A stretch of 64,000 nucleotides of DNA, taken from NCBI GenBank assembly GCA_029204225.1, contig CM055100.1, positions 19,922,155 to 19,986,154 on the forward strand, read 5' to 3'. Each line of letters starts with the position of its first letter. The stretch's first letter is position 1. The DNA is from Diphasiastrum complanatum (lineage: Eukaryota > Streptophyta > Lycopodiopsida > Lycopodiales > Lycopodiaceae). The position numbers and the translations under genes were made by a program. The notes beneath the pieces are model-generated. The model was not told the origin of the DNA. It did no database searches and saw nothing but the letters and a program-made list of their open reading frames with translations. Positions 33,979-45,310 of this stretch are shown piece after piece.

Positions 33979-34500
33979 ACCACTGCGAAAAATAAATTAA
34001 TCATGAACGGAATGAATTTGGATGGATTTTAGATATGATTGATGGTCACTGCCTGCTATATCATTCCTACAATCCTCCAAAAAGTAGATAGACACTGCTG
34101 ATCTACATTATAGCTGAATACAACATTCAACAAAAATGAACCAGTGTGCGGAATTGATAAAAGGTGAATGAGATACACGAGCAATACCAAACAATAATTC
34201 ATTCAAGATCATACAAACATTAAGAGTGATATGTGCATAATAGCTACAATATCACCTATTGATGTTCTTAATTTCGAGCGTTGTATGGTAGACCCACACA
34301 ATGTATTGGCGTGAGAGAAGTGGTGTCCTCCCACGAGTAGTGTCTCGCTTACTAGCGGACTTCCTGGATCTCTGTGGATCCTACTTACAAAAAAATTTCG
34401 CTCACAGGCGGACTTCTATTCTGTATATTTTCTATCTACTACTGTATGTATTTTATACATCTAGTAATTGCATACATTCAGAGTAGCATCTCTGATTAGA
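33979..34500 (-). repeat. Presumed 5' LTR of element D (right boundary uncertain)
   Basis: Beginning tgcgaaaaataaattaatca directly outside the primer binding site, this is where the LTR of a minus-strand element must lie. It carries a short repeated word pair, ctagcggacttcc / caggcggacttct, near 34355-34412. No second LTR exists in the window, so its end near 34500 is a guess from the change in sequence character. Confidence 0.5.
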
Positions 34501-36774
34501 TAGATTAAACCATCCATAACTAATCATGGATTACAAGAATGGTGGGTTAGGCACGTCCTAATGCTCTTTTGTTGACGTCATCATATCAGATCAGGGGTTT
34601 TGTACTTCATGGTACTTGTATGATCTTCCTGATTCTTTAGATCATGAAGGTCGAAAAGTGTCGCAAATATTTTTCGTGCCGCTTCGAGTCATTTGACTTT
34701 CGCGTCGTCTGACTTTCTCCTGTTCGTGTCTTTTTGTGATGTTCGCAAACATTTTCGCTTCGTGTCTTTTCGTCAGGTTGGGAATTGAAAGCTAGCAAAG
34801 CTTTGGTAAAAGAAACATTTTGTTTCTTCAGCTCCAAAACCCAAAGAACATCCTATTTGGAGGAAGGGAGCAAGTTGGAGGATCTACTAAAATAGGTTAA
34901 TCCTAATAAGGAGGGGACATGTGGCAAAGAAGGTACAAAATGCATGACAATTGACAAAATGTCATATTGAAGGGCAACCCTTGGGGTTTGGCTATATAAG
35001 AGAGGCCACTCCTTGTATCAACAACATAGTGGGATAGTCAAATAATTTTTTCGATGGTTGATAGTGAAGAGTATTTTTGGAGTGGAGAGTTTTTGGATTG
35101 AGTGTTTAGATTGGTTTGGAAGTGATGTTGAGAGTTAGCTTGAAAAAAGAGTGAGTAAGGTGGTTATGGAGGCCTCTTACTTTTTGATGTATATAGACGC
35201 TCAGTATCTCTTTCTCAGAGAAGGAGGCCCTTTGCCCATGAGTACTTGTTGTTGTCATCATATGTGAAATGTGAAATTGACTCATGACTTCAAAGCTTTT
35301 ATGAGAGATATGTACAGGGTTATGTGAGGCCAAAGTTTCACCTTAGGAGTGTAAGCTCTATGAGTAAAACCATCATATCATGTTATTACGTTGATTGAGC
35401 CACTCACACTACATCTGGGTATAAGCCCTCAATGGACAGAAGCATTTGTATGAGAAATCACGAGGGAGGCCCATCGGCCACCTCTAGACCAACCTTGAGA
35501 GACAGTCACTCACTCTTCAGAAGTACATTCAATCATAACTCATGCATTATGTTGGGACAATCATCTCAACTAGTGATCACATGCTCTACTCTCAGCTGGG
35601 TTGAGGTATTCCAACACGCAATTGAGTTTACCATCTATACATCAGAGGTGAAGTAGTTACGAGCAATCATACGGAATGCATGACCCACACTACTGTCTGA
35701 GCATAGAGAACGACCTATCCAACTCATCCATATGAGCATCTAGTCAGCCTTCACCATCCTTCTAAGGATGCATGTTTGGTCATCACTGTCACCAAGGAAG
35801 GATGTGAACATAATCCTCTTGAGTTAAAGCTCAAGCAATGAGAAGTAAGGGGTTCCAGTCAGTCAATCACAGCTCTAGAAGACAGCCCACGACCTGCGTG
35901 CAAATCTGAACCATCGTTGTCCATAACAATTTATCTATCATCAGTGCTTAGTTTCTGAACTGTTGAAGATCTGTCATATTCATCCATTGTTGAGCCAAGA
36001 ACCATTTCTTTGAGACCTTATGGAAGTTGCAGCTGCATCACAGAGATAAGGAGTTGGCATTCAACATACCTATTGACCATTGAAGATTGTTCTTTGCTGC
36101 AAACTCCCAACACAAACTTGAGGAGGTGATGATGAGTAGCATGGCATCGAGAGTTGCTATTTGTTCCTCTGGACCTGATCATTGTTTTCAGTACAGTACT
36201 CACAAAGTTTTTGAGCAGAAGTTTATAAATGAATCATGACTACTTGAAGCACTGACCCACACAACTTTTAAGAAGGGATAATGGAACAATCAAGGATGAA
36301 TGGTGAGTTATTGAGGATCTTGCCGACGAGAATGGTCTCTCTACGACTGCCCACGACCTTGCACAGTCTAAATGAGGATTGATTACAACTTTTTCAGGTC
36401 CACATCAAACCTGTCAGTAAGCTAATTACAGTCTGCCACGGATCTATCACTCTCCCTCAAGAGACCCTCGCACTTCCAGTTGGCAGCTACTCACATTTTC
36501 CAGAAGAATGAACGTACTATCTCGTGGAAGATCACTTGTTGATAATATACTCCGGTAGTAGTGTTACAACTATAATCATGAAGTGATGAGCTACCGTGAG
36601 CACCGTTGTCAATCGAAAAATCCACAAATCAGAGGGAGCTCAACTATTGAGTATCACTGACTAAACACTTGCATGCAATCACCATTGTCAAGGTGAAAAA
36701 AGATTTTAGACTCTCCATCGATATCCGAGGCAAATGATCCTTGTTGACATTGTCAAAGAGAAACATACTCCTAC
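34500..36774. other. Intergenic region, possible solo LTR promoter; no gene recognised
   Basis: Around 34991 the sequence ggctatataagagaggcc looks like a retroelement or pol II TATA box with ordinary spacing to a purine-rich start region. It could mark a decayed solo LTR. Frames here (for example 35432-35656) lack motifs. 35350-36770 shows nothing nameable. Confidence 0.35.
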
Positions 36775-37694
36775 TGTCGTAAAACCATGGGGCGTGAGCG
36801 GCAGTGGAAGCTCGAGGCTTTGAGCGTAGGTGTGTAGAAACGGAAACGCAACAGTTAGCAGCAGAAATATTCAAGTAGAAGAATTCATACGGATTGCACA
36901 AATGAACCAAGCAGCAGTGAGACAAAAATTGCACTATGATTAATATCAACAGTGAGTACAATTGTTTGAAGTAAGAACTTCAGCTTGCTGAGTGTGATAA
37001 TGCTAGCTACAAATAACTCTGATTGAAAGAGAAATTTAATTAACACTTACATAGCTTGATTCAGCTAGTATATATATATATTTACAAGTGTTGAGAGAAA
37101 AATATCTTATGCCTTAACTGCCATTTACTCCAGTTTTGTATCTATACAAAGTTGGTAACCACCCTTAGCATATTTGTTTCTCCAGTTGTTTTAGGGTTGA
37201 TGATAAGTTGGCAACGTCGGTCTGCCAATGCAGCAAAAATGCAATGCCCTTAGATTTAAGACAGCAAAGAAGGCGAAAAAGCCAAAAAGTGCCTTAGACT
37301 AAAGACAGCGAAGAAGCAGAAGGTGCCTTAGACTAAAGGCAGCGAAGAAGCCAAAAGTGCCTTAGGTTAAAGGTAGTGAAAAAACCGAAAAAGACGAAGG
37401 TGCCTTAAAATGGATTTTAAGGCATTCTTGCCACTTTGTCACATTTTTCGCGAAGGGGCGAAAAAGGCGATGGTGCCTTAAGAATGGTTCCTAAGGCATT
37501 CTTGCCACTTGGCCACTGTGTCGCTTTTTTTGCTAAGGTGCAAAAAAGGCTAAGGTGCCTAACAATGGTTAAGGCAAAAAAGAATCTCAAAAAGGGAAAA
37601 ATATGAAGGTCCGAAAACATGTAGTCGGCCTTCTTTTTTCAGGATGCTCATTACTTAAACGATTTGTTTAAGACTGAGCATAAGAAATCTAACA
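36775..37694 (-). repeat. Complete left (3') LTR of copia element E, 920 bp
   Basis: On the plus strand it starts tgtcgtaaaaccatgggg and ends ..aatctaaca, so it is TG..CA. It is followed by ctcccccttaatg, the reverse complement of the purine tract. Its first ~80 bp match the truncated right LTR at 40981. Between about 37200 and 37560 it holds tandem words of the type gcgaagaagcc..aaggtgcctta. Three clear ccttagactaaag units are among them. Confidence 0.9.
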
Positions 37695-38323
37695 CTCCCC
37701 CTTAATGTGGATCCTGAAAAACTTTGATCTTCAGATTTAACATATCGTTAAATCTGAGATGTTGCTCCTTTGATAGAGCCTTTGTGAAGTAATCTGTTGC
37801 CATGTAGTTTGTTCTGCAGAAAACGAATTCTACTTCCTTGTTGTGCACTTTCTCTCTAAGGTAGTGATACCTGATTTCTATATGTTTGCTTTGAGAGTGA
37901 AATCTCGGACTGAGAGATAGCGCTATTTTGCTTTGATTGTCACAATAGATTGTTGTAGGAAGTGATCATGCAAGGTTGAGGTCTGCAAGCAGTTGTCTTA
38001 GCCAAATCGTCTCTTTGGTTGCATTTGTGGCAGCTATGTATTCAGATTCTATTGATGATAATGCAACTAAGGTCTGCTTCTGGCTATTCTATGAGATTGG
38101 GCCTTGGTTGTATAAGAATACAAATCCAGAAGTTGATTTTCTGGTGTCAACATCTCCTGCCCAATCCGCATCCGTGTAGGCTTGAAGGATGTTGGCAGTG
38201 TGGTTGTCTGCATAGCAGATGCTAAAAGTTTTCATTCATGACCTTTGTTAGCATCTTCTAATGAGTTAAGCCCGGATTTGATAGGAACTGGTTGAGTGTA
38301 CTGATCAAATATGCAAGGTCTGG

Positions 38324-39230
38324 TCATGTGCAGATCATTGCGTACATCAGTGAGCCGATGATGGATTGAAATGGGTAGCGCTTCATCTCCTTCTTTTTTG
38401 TCTCAGTTTGAGGAGACTGTTCCTTTGATAACTTTAGTTTAGGGTGAAGTGGAAATTCACTTGGTTTGCAGTTGGCCACTCTATACTTTTCCAGCACGTT
38501 CTTGAGATATTGTTGCTGACTTATAAAGATCAGTCTGCTGGGTCGGTCTCGTTGGATTTGGATTCCGAGACAATGGTGGGCTGGACCCATGTCAATCATC
38601 TTGTATTCCTGGGCCAGCATGCATTTTGTATCCTTCATCAGATTCAGATTGTTACTGAATAGCAATGTATCATCTACGTAGAGAGTGATGATGATGAAGT
38701 AATCTGATATAGACTTGAAGTAGACATTCGAGTCTGCTGAGTTTGGAATAAAACCATTCTCTATTAGAAATGCATTGATTTTCTGAAACCAAGCTCTGGG
38801 TGACTGTTTCAGCCCGTAGAGTGCCTTGTGGAATTTGCATACAAGCTGTTGTTGCTTGCCATTGAGTTCATATCCCTCTGGCTGCGTCATATAGATTTCC
38901 TCTTCGATGGTTCCATTGAGGAAAGCAGTCTAGACATCCATCTAGTGGACTTCAAGATCTGCTGCGGCTGCAAAGGAGAGGAGTAGGCGGATTGAAGCAT
39001 GTTTGATGACTGGGCTGAAAGTTTCTGAATAATCTAGATCTGGAATTTGGGAAAAGCCTTTGGCGACTAGCCTGGCCTTGTAACTATTTAGCCTTCCTTC
39101 AGCGTCGTACTTTGCCTTGAATATCCATTTGCATGGAATTGGTTTCCGGTTTTTTGGCAGCTCAGTGAGTGCCCATGTTTGATTCTCCATTAGATAATCG
39201 AATTTTTTGTCCATCGTTGCTTTCCACTAG
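38324..39230 (-). pseudogene. Element E reverse transcriptase
   Basis: Open segments 39214-38942 ([20 protein letters not shown], then [19 protein letters not shown]) and 38890-38324 (MTQPEGYELNGKQQ, ALYGLKQSPRAWFQ, TLYVDDTLLFSNN, IGSLMYAMICT). The catalytic YVDD is intact. Two stops between the segments fall in the palm block that contains the first catalytic Asp. RNase H beyond 38320 is read only in pieces. Confidence 0.9.
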
Positions 39231-40246
39231 TCAACATCAGTAGTAGACATTGCCTCAGAAACGGTGGTTGGTTCCTACACAAAGTAGCAGGCCAGATCAT
39301 CCATAAATCTAGATGGAGGCTGTCTGGACCTGTTCAACATTCTGGGTTGAGCTTCAGTCCTCTGATGTGGGCTGACTCGTTGAGGTTCTGACTCATTATC
39401 TGAGTCATCGTCGTTATTCAGCAGTTGAATCCCTGGATCGAAATTGTCTGGTTATCGGAATTTTTAGTAGTTTTAAGATGGCCAAGTTTGAAATGCCACA
39501 ACATATCAGTTGATTCAAAAGTGGCTGTGTGAAGAGCTTGACTGTTAGAAGAATAGCAATGGCTGAGTTTGTAAAGATAGCTGCTTCTTCTTCCATAGGC
39601 TAGAACCTTCCGGGATTTGTCAAGAATTGTGGAGCCTTATGTATCAAATTTGACCCTCCGACCTGAATCGGTGATTCTAGTAACTGAGAGCAAATTCTTG
39701 GTCATATTTGGAACATGGAGAACGTTGGACAGCAACTTAACCAAACCCCTTTTGAATCAACTCTAACTGTTACTTCACATTTGATTGAATGTGATGAGTT
39801 GTCTCCAAGTTGCACAACTCGAGAGTGGGTGAATGACTCATAGTCTTTGAACCAGTCGCGATGGTGAGTCATGTGTTGAGTTGCTCCGGAATCTAGATAC
39901 GAGGAATCGATATCCTGTTGTTCTCCGGCTTTGGTCATGAAAGTTGTTTTATCTTCTTCTTCTTGTTGCTGATTTGAGTGACTGGCTGAAGCACTATGTG
40001 CTTGTTGTTGGAACTGCATCTTTTTTTCGTTGTTGTACTTCAAAGTTCGATAGTCCTTGATTTTGTGGCCAGTCCTCTTACAGTATCTTTTTTGCACTGG
40101 TTGGAATGATGAAGAGCTTGAATTCGATCCTGAATCGGAATTTGGTCCAGACTGCATGTTGCTCTTCTTGTCAATAGAGCCTGACTTTGTAGATCTCTTG
40201 GATCTAAAATTCTAATTTTTTGAATACAGAGCTTGAGGATCCGATC

Positions 40247-40837
40247 CTAAGCCTGAGGAGGATGCTGATATGATCTTTTCATCTCCTCTTGTAGGAGCAG
40301 CAAAATTACTCTTGATATAGTGAGGTGCTTTTGGGTAGAAATTGCCATTACCCAATTTTCGTAGGCTTCAAGTAGACTCGATAATAGAGTCATGAGTGCA
40401 TCAAAATCTTCTATGACTGAGCCAGTTGCAGTCATCTGCACCATAAGATTTTTGAAGGTGTTGAGATGGCTCGAAACACTCTCTGCATTAGACATTCTGA
40501 GGGTGAAGAATTTCTTCCTCAGATGAAGCTTGGAAGTAGCATCTCTAATGTCGTAGAGAGTTGCTAGGATGTCCCATGCATCCTTAGCAGTCTAAGCAGC
40601 ACGTATGTGGCTGATCTGAGTATCCTTGATGTTGAGGGTGATCGTGGCAAATGCTTTGCCATCTCTCAGTCTCCACTTGGTGATGATGGCTGCATCACCT
40701 TCTAGTTTGAGCTCTGTGTCATCAACGATGTCCCACAGTTCTTTGGCTAGAAGTATAACCTTCATCTTGAATTTCCAGAGATGGTAGTTGTATCCATCGA
40801 GTTTGTCAATGAGAGATGAACTAGATGATGGATCCAT
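40247..40837 (-). pseudogene. Element E gag
   Basis: It starts MDPSSSSSLIDKLDGYNYHL, then WKFKMKVILLAKELWDI, the copia gag opening. It continues to HIRAA, a TAG, AWDILATLYDIRDATSK and FKNLMVQMTATGSVIEDFDA. One nonsense codon separates two otherwise open halves. Its sequence resembles the gag of the intronic element at 5190-5790, so E and the intron 1 element belong to one lineage. Confidence 0.88.
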
Positions 40838-40980
40838 TCTGGTTGAACAAGATCGTTAGTAGAAACAACGACTGTCAGGACACTGTTGGCTGTGCATTTG
40901 CTAGAAAGTCGTCTTGATAGAAACAAGACTGATAATCTGTAGTAGAAATGCAGATTACTGAAATGTCTGCTCTGATACCA

Positions 40981-41060
40981 TGTCGTAAAACCGTGGGGCA
41001 TGAGCGGCAGCGGAAGCTCAAGGCTTTGAGCGTAGGCGTGTAGGAACGGAAATGCAACAA
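40981..41060 (-). repeat. Truncated right (5') LTR of element E, 80 bp
   Basis: tgtcgtaaaaccgtgggg to ..ggaaatgcaaca matches the beginning of the left LTR with about seven substitutions. The left copy then continues ttagcagcag, but this one changes to atcctctgg. The break is therefore near 41060. Confidence 0.85.
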
Positions 41061-41340
41061 TCCTCTGGAGCAGGGGTGTAAACATTTGGCGCCGATGCCC
41101 ATTGAACTCCAACACCTTCTACATCAGAAACCCGCAACCTTGCCCATGTTCAGATCACTGCAAGCGGACTCTATATCTTTAAACACATCTGAGTTTCTGC
41201 AACTGAACAGAGCCACCTCGTTGTCTACATCATTACCCAAATCCACAAGCTGTTAGACTCGCCAATCACTTGTAACCAAACATACTAACAGACTTGGATT
41301 TCATTATATCCAAGCTCCCGCTCCTCCAATTTTCTCACGC
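41061..41340 (+). other. Possible gypsy primer binding region and unique lead-in to a repeat array
   Basis: gtaaacatttggcgccgatg at 41073-41092 resembles the tttggcgccgttgcc primer-binding context of some plant gypsy elements. If real, it would start an internal region running right into the tandem repeats. No gag or pol follows. The stretch 41205-41340 recurs near 41580, showing a larger duplication. Confidence 0.35.
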
Positions 41341-42030
41341 TTCACATCTCAACTGGAGCTTCAGCTAGAACCTCAACCGGAGCTCACGTTCAGATCTCAA
41401 CTGAAGCACCATCTTCAAATCTCAACCGGAGCTCCAGCTCAATTCTCAACTGGAGCCCAGCTCAAATCTCAACCAGAGCTCACACTCAAATCTCAACCGG
41501 AGGCCTCAGAGCAATCTCAGCCCGGAGGCCTCACTGAAATCTCACCCGGAGCTCTCTGTAAAATCTCAACCGAACCAAGCCACTGAAGAGAGCCACCCCT
41601 TTGGCTGCATCATTGCCCAAATCCACGGGCTGATAGACTCACAAATCCATTGTTAACAAACGCCAACACATTCCTAGATTTACTTCTACACAGGCTCACA
41701 CTCCTTCCGTCCCCTCACGCTAAAATCTCAACCAGAGCCCTCTGTAAAATCTCAATCGGAGCTCTCTGTCAAATCTCAACTGGAGCTCTCTTCAGATCTC
41801 AACCGAAGCACCGCTTCAGATCTCAACCGGAGGGCCTCCTCAAATCTCAACCAAAGCACCGCTTCAGATCTCAACCGGAGCCCTCTTAAGATCTGAACTG
41901 AAGCACCATCTTCAAATTTCAACCGAAGCTCCAGTTCAAATCTCAACCGAAGCTCACGCTCCCATCTCAACTGGAGCTCCAGCTCAAACCTCAGCCGGAG
42001 CTCACGCTCCCATCTCAGCCGATGAGATTC
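41340..42030. repeat. Minisatellite of ~27-29 bp 'atctcaaccggagctc' units in two higher-order blocks
   Basis: The core atctcaaccggagct recurs more than twenty times with variable linkers (ccagctca, cactgaa, ctctgtaa). A non-repeated segment beginning gagccacc..catcat..cccaaatccac..gctg.tagactc separates the two blocks. A matching segment precedes the first block, so one ~370-bp unit (segment plus array) is itself duplicated. All frames are open for short distances, which produces peptide repeats without evidence of a gene. Confidence 0.9.
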
Positions 42031-42039
42031 TATCTAATC

Positions 42040-43240
42040 TAGACAACATGACTTCCTCACCACCGCCACTGACAACACTTCATTATGCCAATTGCATACC
42101 GTCGCAACAACTACCCTCCAACACATCACTTCGCAACCATCGTCGTCTACCGCAAACGAACAAATGGACCACCTCGGCAACCACCTCCATCCGTTTCCGT
42201 AATCGCATACACCGCAACCACACCTGCCTTCACTTGTCGCAGCCGCATCAACCCGCAAACAGACGCCCTATGGCTACCCTCGGCCACACCCACCTTACGG
42301 ACCACCTCCACCTCCATTCACAATCACCCTACCACCGCATTGCCCCGCACCATCCGCATTCAGCCGCAACATTCTGCACTCTCCCCACCTTACGGACCAC
42401 CTCCACCTACATCCGCATACACCATCCCGACAGCCTTCCGTCCAAAACACCCGCAATCACACAGCCCTACGACTAACCTCAGACCATCTTTAACCGCAAT
42501 TACCCACAGACCGCAACGGACCACCCACTCACCTACACTCCGACCCTTCCACTGCAAACAAACACCTGCATTCACCATTCACTAGCACCAACCCGCAATC
42601 CAATCATAAACCTCCAACTAACCCACACTGCACCGCCTAACTAAATTGAACCGTTACCACCACATTACCCGTCACAACCGCCCTCCGTCGCACACAGCCA
42701 ACAGGCCACCCTCTACCCACACTCGCATACCACCGCAATAGCCGCTTTCCACTCATCCATCGTAGAAACAGCCATACACCGCCATCACACACCTTGAATC
42801 TTCCACCGCAGACAACGCATCCCACCTATCGCACCACCTGTTTTCACCCATAGGAACCGTCATCCATCATAACCGTAGGCATCGTAATATATCACAACCG
42901 TATGGATCGTAAACAATCGCAAACCACCGTCATCCATCGCAAACTGTACGGACTGCAATCCACCGTAACCAGTAGGAACAGCAGCCCACAAACCGTTGCC
43001 ATCGTAGGATTCGTCCACCATCGCAAACACACGCAACTCACTGTCATCGATTCTTGTCAATCCTCGCAACCGTTTCCGACTGACACCGTTCGGCCCGCAA
43101 ATCACCGCACAACTCCACAATCACCTCATCTCAGTTCTCGACCCGTGGAAACCGCAAGCCATCCACCATTCAGCCATAGCGGCCTCAGTCACCTCCAACC
43201 TGAGCGTCTTCAAACCATAATCAACAATAACACCCGCATT
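42040..43240. repeat. C/A-rich, G-depleted low-complexity block with accgcaa and ccacc words
   Basis: The plus strand is dominated by C and A with few G, unlike the flanks. The words accgcaa, catcgcaa and gaccacctccacct recur irregularly. The phrase caccttacggaccacctcca appears twice, near 42290 and 42388. Open frames of 142 and 166 codons on the plus strand overlap each other and encode His/Pro/Thr-rich low-complexity peptide, so neither is likely a gene. It follows the minisatellite directly and may be part of the same retroelement or repeat. Confidence 0.75.
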
Positions 43241-43249
43241 CACACCTCT

Positions 43250-43675
43250 CCATCTCCATTGCAGAGACATAGGTGGGCATTTACACTTGCTTGTGCTTAT
43301 AGGAGTAAATAACAAAAGTATATAATGGAGGGTGGACCAACGATGGATTTCCACCCTCATTCTACTTCTCTCTTCTATGCTCTTCGTCATCTCTCAAGCT
43401 ATCTCATTGCTTGAGCTCTTTTGCAAAGGAATCAGTGTGGAAAACAAGTAGGACTGTCACCCACTTTGGAGCGCTAGACATCAAGCTCTCTTTTCGGATT
43501 TTTTGCACTCTTATAAGCAATGATCCAGGTATGCATCTGGTCGTTGGCTAGCAAGCTACTTCTCAAGCTATGCCTTATTGCAAATAATAACCACTTAGTA
43601 TACATGATTACATAGCTATGGTAAATCGTGATCTGCTATCCACACTTTGTCATTGTTGTTACAACGATTGTTCAT
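43250..43675 (+). repeat. Possible LTR-type promoter and leader
   Basis: aaaagtatataatggaggg gives a TATA-like box near 43317. It is followed by a T/C-rich start region and ctcttctatgctcttcg, a layout like the U3-R part of plant LTRs. It could be the far LTR of the element implied by the primer-like site at 41079. The pairing is unproven. Confidence 0.3.
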
Positions 43676-45010
43676 TGATGGGGAAAAATATAACTGATAG
43701 GGCGGTACAACTCAAACGGAGAAGAGAGAAGGAAATAGTTGCGGAACGACTCTCCCATTATTATGGGCTGCTACGTGCAAGAACAAACTGAAAGAATGTA
43801 AATGCTCACAACTCAAGCGCTCTGCCTAACACGATCTTAAGAAAACAATTCATACTCAAAAACAATTGGATGAGTACAGTCCACCGAAGAGATTATAAAT
43901 GGTGTGAGGTATTACTGGAAATCAGATTCAATAAGAAGTTCAGTTTTGAAAGACTCAGATTGATTGTGTGATGAATAGCGCAAGTTCCTCAAGCGTCAAA
44001 TATAGCCATCATTTGATCAGAAACTGAGGAGTCGTAGACGTCCGTTTTCTGATCTGAGTGAGTAAACGAGCGTGATCAAACAAAAGCAAAGTGCATTCAA
44101 ATCACAATAAGCATTCATCTATGTTATACATAGATAGAAAAGCGTATTGCTGCTATATTACACTGAAGCACAACAATAAGTTACAACAAGAATGGCGACG
44201 TAACTTGGAGGTTCAAAATCATTCGTCTCATGGACGGAGCATCCTCTAGAGTATGTGATAAAGGTGTATTTATATACCGGATCTATGTATCTAATTACAA
44301 TAAATGTTTGTCATCTAACTAAGTACTTTGGTGTACTCAGAGAGTAGTTGAACTACAATGACAGAATGACAGTTGTACATTAAATACATGGTCAGACGAC
44401 TCGGGATCGCTAACGTGGACGAGAACATTGCATATTTTCTCTCACTTCGCATTTTTCAGAAAGGGGCTAGAGACGGTTCTTGTTCAAACAAATAACCTTC
44501 GCATTTTTCTCTCGCTTCGTGAAAATGCCGAAAAAGTTTACTTCTTTGAAATAGTTGAAAAGAAGTTACTGTCGGGAATAGTGACTTTCTTGAAGTTGTC
44601 GAAGAAGTCGGACACTTCGGTTAACGAGCGAAGTTGTAGAGGAAGTCAGAGACTTCGGATGTGGAAGAAGTCGAACACTTCAATTGATGAACGAAGTTAT
44701 CGAAGAAGTCGGAGACTTCGATGTTGAGTGACTTGATTGTTGAAGAAGTCAAAGAAGTCAGAGACTTCGAAGACTTCGGAGACTTGATTGTTGAAGAAGT
44801 CGAGGGTGATTAGGCCTTCGATGTTCTTCATGATGCTTTGACATTCGAATGTAAAATTAGACAGGAATGATATCCTTTGATGTAGATTAGCCGGAAAGTC
44901 GATGAAGTCGACCTTCAGATAGTTCGGTTGATTCGATTCAATTCTGCGTAGAAATTGTAGGTTGTCGAACTGCTTGCAAAAACCCATGTATTTTACCAAG
45001 CATTATTCTA
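43676..45010. repeat. Long copy of dispersed repeat R, about 1.3 kb
   Basis: Aligned by eye with 61785-63200, it shares gatcagaaactgaggagtcg, agacgtc, gtgcattcaa, aagcattcatct, ttgctgctatattacactga and gtctcatggac in the same order and orientation. The 44560-44820 part is filled with gaagaagtcg/gacttcg words. Size and A/T-rich layout suggest an LTR of a retroelement. The adjacent minus-strand copia remnant on its right makes it a candidate 3' LTR. Confidence 0.75.
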
Positions 45011-45109
45011 CACACAGAATGAGAGTGATTTTGCAGAATAGCAGAATAGAAAACTTTATGATTCCTGTAGGTATCAGATGAGTAGACATAGAATCCAAAA
45101 GAAGCTACA

Positions 45110-45310
45110 TCTAATCCAAAAAAAAAAAAAAAAGAGTTCAAGAAGAAAATTTTTAATTGGTAAATGCATATATGAAAAACACACATGTAAAAGGATTTGA
45201 TGTGATTTATCATAGTTTAAGAGATGTAGTTTTTTGAATAAGTGCTTGAAATGCACACTTTTGTGCGCATTTTGTGAGGACTCCAGAATTAACCATCTCC
45301 TGATCATGTA
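45110..45310 (-). other. Poly-A run and degraded sequence next to copia remnant
   Basis: A 16-bp A run at about 45119-45134 lies in sequence that on the minus strand continues the decayed copia frame (leucine- and serine-rich with stops). No independent feature is seen. Confidence 0.4.

Larger units (their letters stand above)
37695..40980 (-). mobile_element. Ty1/copia element E internal region, integrase deleted
   Basis: From the primer binding site (gctctgatacca, 40969-40980) leftward: gag (40837-40247, one TAG), zinc knuckle YCKRTGHKIKDY (first and last Cys lost), protease YLDSGATQHMTHH near 39890, and the zinc-binding start LWHFKLGHL near 39500. After it the integrase core is absent, and RT begins at about 39230. 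RT has YVDD and is open over 188 codons. RNase H is broken by many stops to 37713. The missing core shows it could not integrate by itself. Confidence 0.9.

Noticed and set aside
41340-42030. CRISPR-like array of short repeats
   Set aside because: Units are adjacent with short variable linkers instead of uniform unique spacers, no cas genes are present, and the window is eukaryotic.
42048-42585. Two long plus-strand open frames of 142 and 166 codons
   Set aside because: They overlap in different frames across a C-rich low-complexity block where stop codons are rare by composition, and encode no recognisable domain.
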